A stretch of 21,191 nt of DNA, from positions 1-21,191 of the IMG/VR virus record IMGVR_UViG_3300008262_002531; one strand, given 5' to 3'. Source of the stretch: a virus. Shown here piece by piece: positions 1-6,802 of this stretch (position 1 is its first letter; each line of letters starts with the position of its first letter). The notes beneath the pieces were generated by a model. It ran no database searches. It saw only the letters and a program-made list of their open reading frames with translations, and was not told the DNA's origin. The translations under genes and the position numbers were made by a program.

Positions 1-635
1 CTAATTGGATAATAGATATTTTGTGTTAGGCTGATAGTGCCACTTTGTTCAGCGACTCCATGTAGTCCTCCGTTTTGCACCACAGCGTTGGTATGAGTAT
101 ATCCTTCAATGGCACTGGGACCTATCCACATGTAACTGGCATCGTCTGTGCTGGTGAAAAAGGTGTATGTTTCTGTTGTTGGCGCAAGGAAATAACCTAT
201 CAACAGAATAGAATTGTATTGAGGCTGTGAGGTGATATTTAATGTGACTAAGGTGCCTTGTGTTTCAGTCACAGGTGCAACCACAGGATTGTCGAAGAAC
301 TCTAGATCATCATTTGTTGGCGTGAAGTCGAGGCCAAAATACCCATTGGCATTAGTAGTTCCTACTCTATTGTAGAAGTAAATGTCAGGATCAAATGTGA
401 TGCCGGCAATGTTGATCCAGGGACGTCCCTGGATTAATCCTCCAACGTTAGGATTGTCAACTACAGTATTACCACTATATTTTGTAGGCAGAGCATCTAT
501 GTTGTATGTATTATTCACACGATAATACGGCTTAGTAGTGTCGCCACCAGCTTGTCTTTTTGTTTGTGCTAAATCTAATTTAGCTTTCTGACGTAATTCT
601 CTAGTTGCTAATCTTGAAATACCGTTTGCTGACAT
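1..635 (-). CDS. Virion protein with PA14/GLEYA-like domain (C-terminus cut by window edge)
   Basis: The reading frame is open from an ATG at 635 to the window edge, about 211 residues, and lacks a stop. The N-terminus (residues 1-30) is polar and basic. From about residue 145 the chain reads IGYFLAPTTETYTFFTSTDD, then MWIGPSA and, near 190, NGGLHG. This resembles the PA14/GLEYA carbohydrate-binding beta-barrel, including the Asp-Asp pair that binds calcium in that fold. Phage proteins of this kind are usually virion surface or adhesion components. The start is supported by GAGGAG five bases upstream of the ATG. It lies 1 nt from the stop of the upstream gene, so the two are probably co-transcribed. 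The domain call comes from motif reading; the exact virion role is not visible. Confidence 0.75.
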   Translation of the reverse strand, partial: MSANGISRLATRELRQKAKLDLAQTKRQAGGDTTKPYYRVNNTYNIDALPTKYSGNTVVDNPNVGGLIQGRPWINIAGITFDPDIYFYNRVGTTNANGYFGLDFTPTNDDLEFFDNPVVAPVTETQGTLVTLNITSQPQYNSILLIGYFLAPTTETYTFFTSTDDASYMWIGPSAIEGYTHTNAVVQNGGLHGVAEQSGTISLTQNIYYPI

Positions 636-636
636 G

Positions 637-996
637 TTACTCTCCTCGTCTATGTTGATGATCAGGATACATGCTTGGATGCTGTACACGAATGTCGCTT
701 GGATGTTTAGGACCGTTAACTCCGCCGCCTGCGTCCACAGTAACAGCATCAATGTCTGCGTACTTTTCTTTAGGAGTATTACCGTAAGGCTCAACTCCGT
801 CATTGTCTGCCAAGTCTATAATTTGACGCAGTCTACGCATGTCATCGCCTGCGTGTGATAACGGGCTAGCATCTTCTGGCTCATCTATAGTAGCTGTAGG
901 ATGAGCAACAATAACTGTAGTTGTTTGCTCAGGCTCAGGTTGCTGATGTTGGTCAATCATATCTATAAAACCGCGTATAATATCTTGAATTCTCAT
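637..996 (-). CDS. Conserved phage protein of unknown function, MRIQDII N-terminus
   Basis: 119 residues. I chose the ATG at 996, preceded by AGGA at good spacing, because the longer frame from 1065 uses TTG and would run into hemA. It begins MRIQDIIRGFIDMID, has a Pro/Gln/Thr-rich acidic linker (about 17-45), a short helical stretch with DDMRRLRQIIDLAD (about 51-64), and a C-terminal segment with KHPSDIRVQHPSMYP. I recall this C-terminal pattern from small proteins of marine T4-like phages but know no function. The MR-x-x-[DE] start is shared with four other proteins here and could be a head-packaging signal. It lies directly upstream of the partial virion gene, which suggests a virion or assembly role. 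Only 42 bp separate it from the divergent hemA gene. Confidence 0.75.
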   Translation of the reverse strand: MRIQDIIRGFIDMIDQHQQPEPEQTTTVIVAHPTATIDEPEDASPLSHAGDDMRRLRQIIDLADNDGVEPYGNTPKEKYADIDAVTVDAGGGVNGPKHPSDIRVQHPSMYPDHQHRRGE

Positions 997-1016
997 AATC
1001 TTTTTCCTGTATTCTG

Positions 1017-1024
1017 TATTTAGT
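1017..1024 (-). promoter_or_regulatory. Weak late-promoter-like octamer for the 637-996 gene
   Basis: ACTAAATA on the minus strand differs at one position from the NATAAATA late consensus. It sits 20 nt upstream of the ATG at 996, a spacing like that of the better octamers in this window. It abuts the plus-strand octamer in front of hemA, so the 42-bp divergent gap could hold two back-to-back late promoters. This is weak evidence on its own. Confidence 0.3.
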
Positions 1025-1031
1025 GTAAATA
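1024..1031 (+). promoter_or_regulatory. Late-promoter-like octamer directly before hemA
   Basis: TGTAAATA on the plus strand has one mismatch to TATAAATA and lies 7 nt before the hemA ATG. By T4 late-promoter geometry, with the start about 6 nt after the octamer, transcription would begin near 1037, leaving essentially no leader. No Shine-Dalgarno sequence is present between octamer and ATG. I saw no convincing sigma70 -35/-10 pair here. Confidence 0.4.
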
Positions 1032-1038
1032 AAGTACT

Positions 1039-2259
1039 ATGATAAACAAAGAACCTTTTGAACAACTAATAGCAGAACTTAAAGAAAACGGCAAATACCG
1101 TGTGTTTAACGACATTGTACGTGAAAACGGCAAGTTTCCAAAAGCAATATGGTACGGACCTTACAATATTAAAAATATTGTAAACTGGTGTAGTAATGAT
1201 TATTTGGGCATGGGCCAACATAAAGTGGTAATTGATGCCATGCACACAGCCCTAGATCATACAGGTTCTGGATCTGGCGGAACACGCAATATTGGCGGTA
1301 CCAGTCACTATCATGTGGCACTAGAATACGAACTAGCATCGTTACACAAAAAGCAAAAAGCTCTGCTGTTTAGCAGCGCCTATGTTGCCAACGAATGGAC
1401 TATGATTGCTCTAAGTAAGATTATTCCTAACATTGAGTTTATAAGCGACAGTAATAATCATAACAGTATAATTGTTGGTATACAGCACAGCCGAGCCAAA
1501 AAAGTTGTGTTTAAGCACAATGACTTAGAAGATCTAGAACAGAAACTTAAAATTAGTTTTGCTCAGGGTAACACACCTTGTATAGTATTTGAAAGTGTTT
1601 ACAGTATGGATGGAGATGTTAGTCCAATAAAGGATATTTGTAGACTTGCTAAAAAGTATAAAGCAATTACCTATATTGATGAAGTACACGCTGTTGGCCT
1701 GTACGGATTAACTGGTGCTGGTAAAGTTGAAGAGTTAGGACTTGAAGATCAAATTGATATAGTCAACGGAACATTAGGCAAAGCGTATGGAACACAAGGC
1801 GGATATATTGCGTGTGATGGCGTTGTTGCTGATGCGATTCGTAGCATAGCCGCAGGATTTATTTTTACTACTAGTATGAGTCCTGTTACTTGTAGCGGAG
1901 CACTAGCAGCTATTAAGTTTCTAAAAGAACATAATGAAGTTAGAGAACGTCATCAGGACAGAGCCAGAAAATTAAAACAAGAATTGTCAAAAGCAGGAAT
2001 TACAGTTATGGATTGTTCAACAACACATATTGTTCCTGTGTTAATTGGTGATGCTAAGAAGTGTAAAGCTATTAGTGATTACTTACTAAATGAACATAGC
2101 ATTTATGTACAACCAATTAATTATCCTACTGTTGACGTTGGCACTGAGCGGTTGCGCTTTGCTCCTACTCCATACCATGACGATGGTATGATTGAAGATT
2201 TAGTCAATGCTCTTAAACAAGCATTTGAACTATTTGAGTTACACCGAAAACCAGCATAG
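1039..2259 (+). CDS. hemA: 5-aminolevulinate synthase (ALAS), Shemin pathway
   Basis: 406 residues, the usual length for bacterial ALAS. It condenses glycine with succinyl-CoA to 5-aminolevulinate, the first committed step of haem and other tetrapyrroles in Alphaproteobacteria, and acts in the cytosol as a PLP-dependent homodimer. Visible family hallmarks are Arg21 in [18 protein letters not shown] (50-61), [17 protein letters not shown] (76-92), [20 protein letters not shown] (184-193), [12 protein letters not shown] (212-223), and [17 protein letters not shown], where Lys248 is the PLP lysine at the same number as in the Rhodobacter enzyme. The C-terminus has [10 protein letters not shown] and ERLRFAPTP. 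No active-site residue appears to be missing, so I expect a working enzyme. It is the only plus-strand gene in the window, starts 42 bp from a divergent gene, has no clear ribosome binding site, and overlaps the convergent gene by 47 bp. It is probably host-derived. Confidence 0.97.
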   Translation: MINKEPFEQLIAELKENGKYRVFNDIVRENGKFPKAIWYGPYNIKNIVNWCSNDYLGMGQHKVVIDAMHTALDHTGSGSGGTRNIGGTSHYHVALEYELASLHKKQKALLFSSAYVANEWTMIALSKIIPNIEFISDSNNHNSIIVGIQHSRAKKVVFKHNDLEDLEQKLKISFAQGNTPCIVFESVYSMDGDVSPIKDICRLAKKYKAITYIDEVHAVGLYGLTGAGKVEELGLEDQIDIVNGTLGKAYGTQGGYIACDGVVADAIRSIAAGFIFTTSMSPVTCSGALAAIKFLKEHNEVRERHQDRARKLKQELSKAGITVMDCSTTHIVPVLIGDAKKCKAISDYLLNEHSIYVQPINYPTVDVGTERLRFAPTPYHDDGMIEDLVNALKQAFELFELHRKPA

Positions 2260-2449
2260 AACGTGCTTCAGCGTTTGTTGCTTCTTCGTTTAACTTGTCA
2301 GTGTTAACTAGATCCTCTAACAAAGCACGAGCTTCGTCTGCACTGATCTCTCCGTTACGATTTGCTTCTGCAATTTGTAGTGCCATCTGAGCACGAGTTT
2401 CAGCCCAAGGTAAACCACATCCTGCTAATTGAAATAAACTATCTGACAT
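2213..2449 (-). CDS. Small hypothetical protein overlapping the hemA 3' end
   Basis: 78 residues from an ATG at 2449 with GGGAGA upstream. The chain is acidic and mostly helical, with [20 protein letters not shown] (about 28-47), then [16 protein letters not shown] and a hydrophobic C-terminus. The C-terminal 15 codons and the stop are antisense to the last codons of hemA. It directly follows the lipoprotein gene with no spacer. The function is unknown. The overlap suggests either that hemA was inserted so that it redefined this C-terminus, or that the gene was extended into hemA. Confidence 0.65.
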   Translation of the reverse strand: MSDSLFQLAGCGLPWAETRAQMALQIAEANRNGEISADEARALLEDLVNTDKLNEEATNAEARSMLVFGVTQIVQMLV

Positions 2450-2833
2450 TTAGAATCTCCCTTGCACAGTATGAGCCAGCATATCTGCTTGTTGTATTAA
2501 AATCTTTTTCTTAATCTCGCAATAAGTTGGACTAACTGGACCTTTGCTTGTTCTATCCACTAACTCTTTTACAGAGTCATGCATCTTACCTACAGGAACA
2601 ATTACATCTCTAGTTGGTTTACTTTTGGCATAGATTTCAAACCATTCTACTTTTTGTGCTAGATCTTTTGACTGTTGAGCAATATCGCCTGCACAATTAA
2701 AACTACGTGTTGTTTGTTGTATTGTTGTAATTGATTGACTTTGATTTGTATCCCAGCGAACTGGTATCCATTGTTGGATAGTAGAACATCCTGTTAAACT
2801 TACAACTGCAATTATTAATAATAGTTTTTTCAT
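2450..2833 (-). CDS. Small lipoprotein, possible outer-membrane spanin or exclusion protein
   Basis: 127 residues. The N-terminus is a type II signal peptide: MKK, a hydrophobic core, then the lipobox LTGC with the lipidated Cys at residue 16. The mature part has TTIQQTTRSFNCAGDIAQQ and KDLAQKVEWFEIYAKSK, which may form helices, and two further Cys that could form a disulfide in the periplasm. Its ATG overlaps the stop of the HAD/deaminase/ART gene as ATGA, so translation is probably coupled. A phage lipoprotein of this size could be an o-spanin or a superinfection-exclusion lipoprotein. No i-spanin partner is visible next to it, so I do not assign either. Confidence 0.8.
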   Translation of the reverse strand: MKKLLLIIAVVSLTGCSTIQQWIPVRWDTNQSQSITTIQQTTRSFNCAGDIAQQSKDLAQKVEWFEIYAKSKPTRDVIVPVGKMHDSVKELVDRTSKGPVSPTYCEIKKKILIQQADMLAHTVQGRF

Positions 2834-4563
2834 TTCTTTTTTGCCCTTCCAGATTTCATATTAGCCATCCAATGTGCTAGTTGCCCTTTACGTCCACCTT
2901 GTTTAGCAACCTTACGCAATGTACTTACACTTGCCTTAGTAGGAACTCCGTGACGTTTGCTGTCACCTTTATCTTGAGGATTCTTACCGTCAGCAAAGTT
3001 TTCCGCCACACCTTGCTCTTTCATATTCTTTTTACGTAATTCCAAATCAGCAGGAGTTGCCTTCCTGATTAGATTAAGATATTTGTCTACCGGAACTGCT
3101 TTTATTTCTGTAGGTTTGATACCTTTTACTCCAGGTATTGAATAAAATTCCCTGTCATGGGCGCCCTGAACAAACTGCGGTTTACCATCTGGACTATAAA
3201 AAGGTAGTTTGTGTAGATACACATTTTCTCCTTTTCTAATCTTGCCACTAAACAAAACCATCTGTGGATCGTTAGGAAACATTGCGGTATCTGAATCGGG
3301 AGTAGTTAACCCACCAACTGCGATAGCAACTTTAGGATCACTGGTAGCATAGATAGCATTTTGATTGCTACCTGCGGCACCACCTGTATCAACTGATTGG
3401 CGTGGTTCTAACATAGGAATCTTTTGTCTTGAACCATGCCATAGATATTTTTGTTCTGAGGCCTCCGCCACACCTTTTGCCTTAACAAAGTTTTCACTAA
3501 GATGCAGAAATGTATCTGCGAATTCTTTACATATATCCCTAATGGAGCTGTTTTCTGTCTCCATTATGTTAAAGTCTCGATGTTCTTCTTCCTGTGTTGG
3601 ATCCATATAACCAGCATACACTTTCTTAACACCGTGTTGATTAATCAGCTGTGTGCAGTCTTCTCCGTATCGTTCATCCATATGTTCACTGCACGGACTA
3701 CATGTTGTAATTATAATACTACCTTTTAGAATATCTCCATACTGTTCTACATAATTGTCTATAGCTACACGTTCTGCATGGCGTCGTTTACCATTTGGAG
3801 CCGGCAAGTTAATACCTTTGACTAGATTATTATCGTTGTCTAATACTGCTGCGGCTACCATCCCATACTTGTCTGAATCTTTGCGCTGACCTTTAACTAC
3901 TAGATCAGCAAGTTCACTTAGAATACCGTCTAATTTTTCGTAATTGTGTATTTCGTATTCGTCTTGACTTTCAATAACTTGAGTACTGCCGCTTGGGCCA
4001 ACATAGATAGCACGGAAATCTACTTGTGGATATTCTTTTTTAAGATCCTTGAATACTTTTAAATTACTCATGCTGTCGTCATACAAACGAACATGTCCGT
4101 ATTGTTTAGTGTTCAAGTACTTGCGAACCCAGATAGCTTTTTTATAAGCAGGAGATTCGTTTCCTGGCAAATTACCAGCTCGGTGTACATGAACACGACT
4201 CATATCAATACCTAAGTCTGCAAATGTTTGTAAAAATGTTTCTTTGTCGTCAAAATCTGCACGAGCAGTCAGCATAATAACTTTAGCATTGCCAGCATGA
4301 CTTAGTATTGTTTTGAGTTTACGAATCATTGGAACAATTGGTTTACTTTCCTGGCGGAACTTTTCAGCATTACGAAACTCGCCAAAGTCAAATTGTTCGC
4401 CAGGTTGTAGTTTATAATTATTAAACTCTTGATTAGTTAATTCACGAACAATGTTTCCGTTAGCATCAACTACTTTAATTTTAGCTGTGGTATGAAGTAA
4501 AGTATCATCTATATCAAAGATGATTAAATCTCTATTACCAGGCGTAAATTCATTTGCTCTCAT
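2830..4563 (-). CDS. Fusion of HAD phosphatase, zinc deaminase and ADP-ribosyltransferase-like domains
   Basis: 577 residues from the ATG at 4563; the preceding gene ends inside the first codons, a 14-nt overlap. Residues about 11-200 are HAD-like: DIDDTL (nucleophile Asp17, Asp19), MLTAR with Thr99, and YDDS (Asp162, Asp163). Residues about 230-345 resemble CMP/dCMP-type deaminases: HAE at 262-264, then TCSPC with Cys291, and a second likely zinc Cys303 after an insert longer than the usual PCxxC. Residues about 373-500 resemble an ADP-ribosyltransferase: WHGS at 375-378, NAIYATSDPKVAIAVGG, and REFYSIPG with Glu472. The tail (545-577) is basic, with STLRKVAKQGGRKGQLAHW. GVAE occurs at 364-367 and 518-521, flanking the third domain. 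The MRANEF start resembles a capsid-targeting peptide. The first two domains suggest nucleotide metabolism or repair; the ART call is the weakest. Confidence 0.8.
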   Translation of the reverse strand: MRANEFTPGNRDLIIFDIDDTLLHTTAKIKVVDANGNIVRELTNQEFNNYKLQPGEQFDFGEFRNAEKFRQESKPIVPMIRKLKTILSHAGNAKVIMLTARADFDDKETFLQTFADLGIDMSRVHVHRAGNLPGNESPAYKKAIWVRKYLNTKQYGHVRLYDDSMSNLKVFKDLKKEYPQVDFRAIYVGPSGSTQVIESQDEYEIHNYEKLDGILSELADLVVKGQRKDSDKYGMVAAAVLDNDNNLVKGINLPAPNGKRRHAERVAIDNYVEQYGDILKGSIIITTCSPCSEHMDERYGEDCTQLINQHGVKKVYAGYMDPTQEEEHRDFNIMETENSSIRDICKEFADTFLHLSENFVKAKGVAEASEQKYLWHGSRQKIPMLEPRQSVDTGGAAGSNQNAIYATSDPKVAIAVGGLTTPDSDTAMFPNDPQMVLFSGKIRKGENVYLHKLPFYSPDGKPQFVQGAHDREFYSIPGVKGIKPTEIKAVPVDKYLNLIRKATPADLELRKKNMKEQGVAENFADGKNPQDKGDSKRHGVPTKASVSTLRKVAKQGGRKGQLAHWMANMKSGRAKKK

Positions 4564-4720
4564 TTGGTGTCTCTGGTGGGCAACAGAATCTAGGATCGCA
4601 CCAATCACTATATTCTTGTCCAACATATCCGCCATAGGCAAGACTCATGCTGATACTATACATAGCAAGGCCTGCTATAAAATTTTTAGTGAGGGCTGTA
4701 AGGATTTCTCGGGCGGTCAT
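4550..4720 (-). CDS. Small membrane or exported protein with Cys-rich tail
   Basis: 56 residues from the ATG at 4720, chosen because AGAGGAAG lies 6 nt upstream; the two in-frame upstream ATGs lack such spacing. Residues about 9-30 (LTKNFIAGLAMYSISMSLAYGG) form one hydrophobic segment, either an anchor or a signal peptide. The tail contains DWCDPRFCCPPETP with three Cys. It ends 14 nt inside the next gene, whose start it is probably coupled to. I do not recognise a family. Confidence 0.6.
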   Translation of the reverse strand: MTAREILTALTKNFIAGLAMYSISMSLAYGGYVGQEYSDWCDPRFCCPPETPNESK

Positions 4721-4762
4721 AACCATCTTCCTCTGGATAAACTGGATAATCATTTGGGTTCA

Positions 4763-5197
4763 TTATTGGCACCAACTTTGTTTTGCATCGCCAAAATACT
4801 CACGAGCAAATCCGTTGCGGATTAATTCTGCACGTAGACTAACGCCATTCAATATGATATCTCCCAATACACGACCACCAAACTTGTCCCACGCATAGAG
4901 TGTAACTTGATACTTTTGGGTAGTGGCCACTGCGTTCTTAGTAAAGGCTGAGGCGGCTTCTCCTCGTTGAGCTTCTGAAGCACATTGAGCTCTGTGTCCT
5001 TTTTCTGGAGTGTCAACTCCGTAGATTCTAACTGCAAGTTCTGGCTTGAGCGGTTTAGGAAGAAACGGCGCACTAATAACAATAGTGTCGCCGTCACTTA
5101 CCCTCAGTATTTGTGCGTCATATGTAACGCCTTGTGGTGTTTTTTGTGCAAATGCTAGTGTTGGCACTAACAATAATATAGCTAATAATTTTTTCAT
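4763..5197 (-). CDS. Exported SNase-type (thermonuclease-like) nuclease
   Basis: 144 residues. The N-terminus MKKLLAILLLVPTLAFA followed by Gln is a Sec signal peptide with an AFA cleavage site. The rest is a staphylococcal-nuclease (SNc) fold: VSDGDTIV with Asp35 and Asp37 for calcium, VRIYGVDTPE with the catalytic Arg57 and Glu65, and GGRVLGDI with Arg109. The C-terminal LNGVSLRAELIRNGFAREY is typical of the family. All three catalytic residues are present, so it should degrade nucleic acid in the periplasm or outside the cell, perhaps DNA of competing phages or host DNA after lysis. The ATG is preceded by AGAGGG, and a CATAAATA late octamer lies 24 nt further upstream, so late expression is likely. 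Confidence 0.9.
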   Translation of the reverse strand: MKKLLAILLLVPTLAFAQKTPQGVTYDAQILRVSDGDTIVISAPFLPKPLKPELAVRIYGVDTPEKGHRAQCASEAQRGEAASAFTKNAVATTQKYQVTLYAWDKFGGRVLGDIILNGVSLRAELIRNGFAREYFGDAKQSWCQ

Positions 5198-5221
5198 GCG
5201 TAGCCCTCTAATAACTACACA

Positions 5222-5229
5222 TATTTATG
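5222..5229 (-). promoter_or_regulatory. Late promoter octamer (CATAAATA) for the SNase gene
   Basis: CATAAATA on the minus strand matches the NATAAATA late motif of T4-like phages. It lies between the DUF454 stop codon and the SNase start, 24 nt before the ATG. The predicted transcript starts near 5216 and includes the AGAGGG ribosome binding site. Confidence 0.65.
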
Positions 5230-5664
5230 TTAAAAGCTATTGTTGAACCAGCCTATTTTGCGACCTTCAGCAATACGACGATCATGTTCTTCAACTGAAC
5301 TAGGATAACGCCAAGCCCATAGAGCCACGCAGGCCATGAAGAGCGCAGTAGAAATTATCCCTATGGGCTTAACACCACTACTCCACATTAAGACTAAACT
5401 TAAACTCATCATGGCAAGCATAAAGTATTTCATCTTTTGAGGAAATACTCGCTTCTCACCCCAGTTGGTTAAGAACAGACCAAACAGCTTGTGATTGTAC
5501 AACCAGGCATGCATCTTAGGCGATCCTTTGGCAAAGCAATAGGCCGCAAAGACCACAAACGGACTGTAGGGTATGCCGGGTGTTACCACTCCGACATACG
5601 CCATACCTAGACTAAGAAAGCCTAAGATTTTCCAAAATAACTTTTTTAAATGAATTGTAACCAT
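5230..5664 (-). CDS. DUF454 (YbaN-like) inner-membrane protein
   Basis: 144 residues with at least three hydrophobic segments (about 10-30, 35-46 and 80-118). The pattern VTPGIPYSPFVVFAAYCFAKGSPKMHAWLYNHKLFG, followed by NWGEKRVFPQKMK, matches the DUF454/YbaN family of bacterial inner-membrane proteins (usually about 120-130 residues). The family function is not established. The start overlaps the end of the HNH gene by 19 nt, with GAGG upstream of the ATG, so it is read from the same sigma70 promoter. Such a gene in a phage is probably host-acquired and may alter the host envelope. Confidence 0.85.
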   Translation of the reverse strand: MVTIHLKKLFWKILGFLSLGMAYVGVVTPGIPYSPFVVFAAYCFAKGSPKMHAWLYNHKLFGLFLTNWGEKRVFPQKMKYFMLAMMSLSLVLMWSSGVKPIGIISTALFMACVALWAWRYPSSVEEHDRRIAEGRKIGWFNNSF

Positions 5665-6158
5665 TCTTCAAACCTCAATGCGAAGCCTTGCTTCTTACGC
5701 TTATTTACAAGTTCGAAGTAGTCTGGCTTGTAAGGTTTGATTTTAGGCTTATGTGTATGGGTCTTATCTGCCTTGTCAGCATTACATGGGCCACACGCGG
5801 TAACACAATTTTCCCAAACAGTCTTTCCACCTTTTGAAATTGGATGTACATGGTCTAGCGTAGAATCTTTTCTTTCTACACTAATTCCGCAATATTGACA
5901 TTGTCCGCTATCTCGTAGGTAAACATTGCCGCGACTAAAGCGGACTGCATGTTTTGGCTTCATGTAGTCTTGCAACATGATTACACTAGGAACAGGAGTT
6001 TCCCAACGTGCGGATCTTACAATCCAATTTTCATGCCAAAATAATACATTGGCCTTGTCTAAGACCATATATCGGATAGCTTCTTGCCAATTAATAGTAC
6101 TTAATGGCAAGTAGCTGACTGGTTGACCATCAGCGTTCAAGACGAGGGTGTCTGACAT
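5646..6158 (-). CDS. HNH endonuclease
   Basis: 170 residues from the ATG at 6158, preceded by AAGGAAG; a longer in-frame start lacks support. The N-terminal half (VLNADGQPVSYLPLSTINWQ and following) is characteristic of the bacterial HNH family whose members begin V-L-N-A-x-x-x-P. The nuclease core has a zinc knuckle CQYC (87-90), LDHVHPISKGGKTVWEN with Asp102-His103 and Asn117, and ACGPCN (121-126). It binds a divalent metal and cuts DNA. This family is often a free-standing nuclease rather than intron-borne, and no intron is visible. It has its own strong sigma70-type promoter with an inverted repeat, unlike the late genes around it. Confidence 0.92.
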   Translation of the reverse strand: MSDTLVLNADGQPVSYLPLSTINWQEAIRYMVLDKANVLFWHENWIVRSARWETPVPSVIMLQDYMKPKHAVRFSRGNVYLRDSGQCQYCGISVERKDSTLDHVHPISKGGKTVWENCVTACGPCNADKADKTHTHKPKIKPYKPDYFELVNKRKKQGFALRFEEWLQFI

Positions 6159-6195
6159 TTTACTTCCTTTTCGATTGTGTTTACAGACCCAACCT

Positions 6196-6218
6196 ATGAG
6201 CTTATATTGTAAGCTCAT
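6196..6218 (-). repeat. Perfect 9-bp inverted repeat over the -10 element
   Basis: The arms are ATGAGCTTA and TAAGCTCAT, separated by five bases, CAATA. The -10 hexamer TACAAT of the HNH promoter begins in the last bases of the first arm, and the symmetry centre is near 6207. The position fits an operator for a dimeric repressor. It could also form a hairpin at the 5' end of a transcript reading through from upstream. Confidence 0.6.
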
Positions 6219-6234
6219 TAAGTACTTATGTCAA
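6206..6234 (-). promoter_or_regulatory. Sigma70-type promoter for the HNH / DUF454 pair
   Basis: On the minus strand TTGACA (6229-6234) is followed after exactly 17 bp by TACAAT (6206-6211). Predicted transcription starts near 6199, giving a leader of about 40 nt before the HNH ATG. It would be read by the unmodified host polymerase, which points to early expression in a region otherwise carrying late octamers. Confidence 0.75.
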
Positions 6235-6239
6235 GAGTT

Positions 6240-6788
6240 TTAAGCTAGTATGTTTTGGGCAAATTCCATGCCGGAACGGTCCAGTGCTTTGCACCACTGA
6301 TCCTTTTCATCTGTTCCAAAAACCATTTCTTCGTCGGCACTGGCAATGCACCAGCTATGTTGTTCGTTCCAAGGAGGACTACCTTTTATTTCGGAAACTA
6401 ATTGTCCGGGTGCCCAACCTGATAATCCTAAAAACAATCTCCATTGTTCAGGAGCATCTCCCATTGCCAGTCTTGGCAATATATCATCAGCCGAGCTTAG
6501 ACAAAATGTATCGTCTATTTGAAGTGTGTTTTTACTGATCCAATCAGTTGTATGTAAAAGGCAAAGACTCTTAGTGTTCACTGGTCCGCCTACATAAACG
6601 AATCCAGGTACATCGATTGAAAATCCTAATTGATCAGCAAATTCAACTACACTGAGATTGCTTCTTTTGTTAAGAACAAGGCCTACACTTCCTTTATTAT
6701 GATGTTCAGTTATCATAATAACGGTCTTGTGCCAAAAATTCCCCTTCATTGCAGGAGGAGCGATTAAAATGTTGCCAGCTAAATGCAT
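6240..6788 (-). CDS. UPF0301 / AlgH (YqgE) family protein
   Basis: 182 residues, close to the usual family length of about 185-190. Family signatures run through the chain: LAGNILIAPPAMKGNFWHKTV at the N-terminus, ITEHHNKGSVGLVLNKRSN (about 27-45), VYVGGPVNTKSLCLLH (about 65-80) and LFLGLSGWAPGQLVSEI (about 118-134). AlgH/YqgE is a cytosolic protein of unclear biochemical role; in Pseudomonas it has been linked to alginate regulation. Its presence in a phage is unusual. The ATG at 6788 has no ribosome binding site; instead a perfect TATAAATA lies only 4 nt before it. This implies a leaderless late transcript, or initiation on read-through mRNA from the gene 14 nt upstream. Confidence 0.92.
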   Translation of the reverse strand: MHLAGNILIAPPAMKGNFWHKTVIMITEHHNKGSVGLVLNKRSNLSVVEFADQLGFSIDVPGFVYVGGPVNTKSLCLLHTTDWISKNTLQIDDTFCLSSADDILPRLAMGDAPEQWRLFLGLSGWAPGQLVSEIKGSPPWNEQHSWCIASADEEMVFGTDEKDQWCKALDRSGMEFAQNILA

Positions 6789-6792
6789 GGAT

Positions 6793-6800
6793 TATTTATA
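6793..6800 (-). promoter_or_regulatory. Consensus T4-type late promoter (TATAAATA) touching the AlgH start
   Basis: A perfect TATAAATA on the minus strand lies in the 14-nt gap between two genes, and TATAAATAATCCATG is contiguous with the AlgH start codon. With normal late-promoter geometry the transcript starts on or within the ATG. Confidence 0.7.
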
Positions 6801-6802
6801 AG

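Noticed and set aside
997-1065. Longer N-terminus of the 637-996 gene reaching into hemA
   Set aside because: It needs a TTG start inside hemA and has no ribosome binding site, whereas ATG 996 has AGGA and begins with the MR leader shared by other proteins.
4564-4641. Longer N-terminus of the HAD/deaminase/ART protein
   Set aside because: The extension is antisense to nothing but overlaps the upstream small gene fully; ATG 4563 starts with the MRANEF leader and fits the 14-nt overlap.
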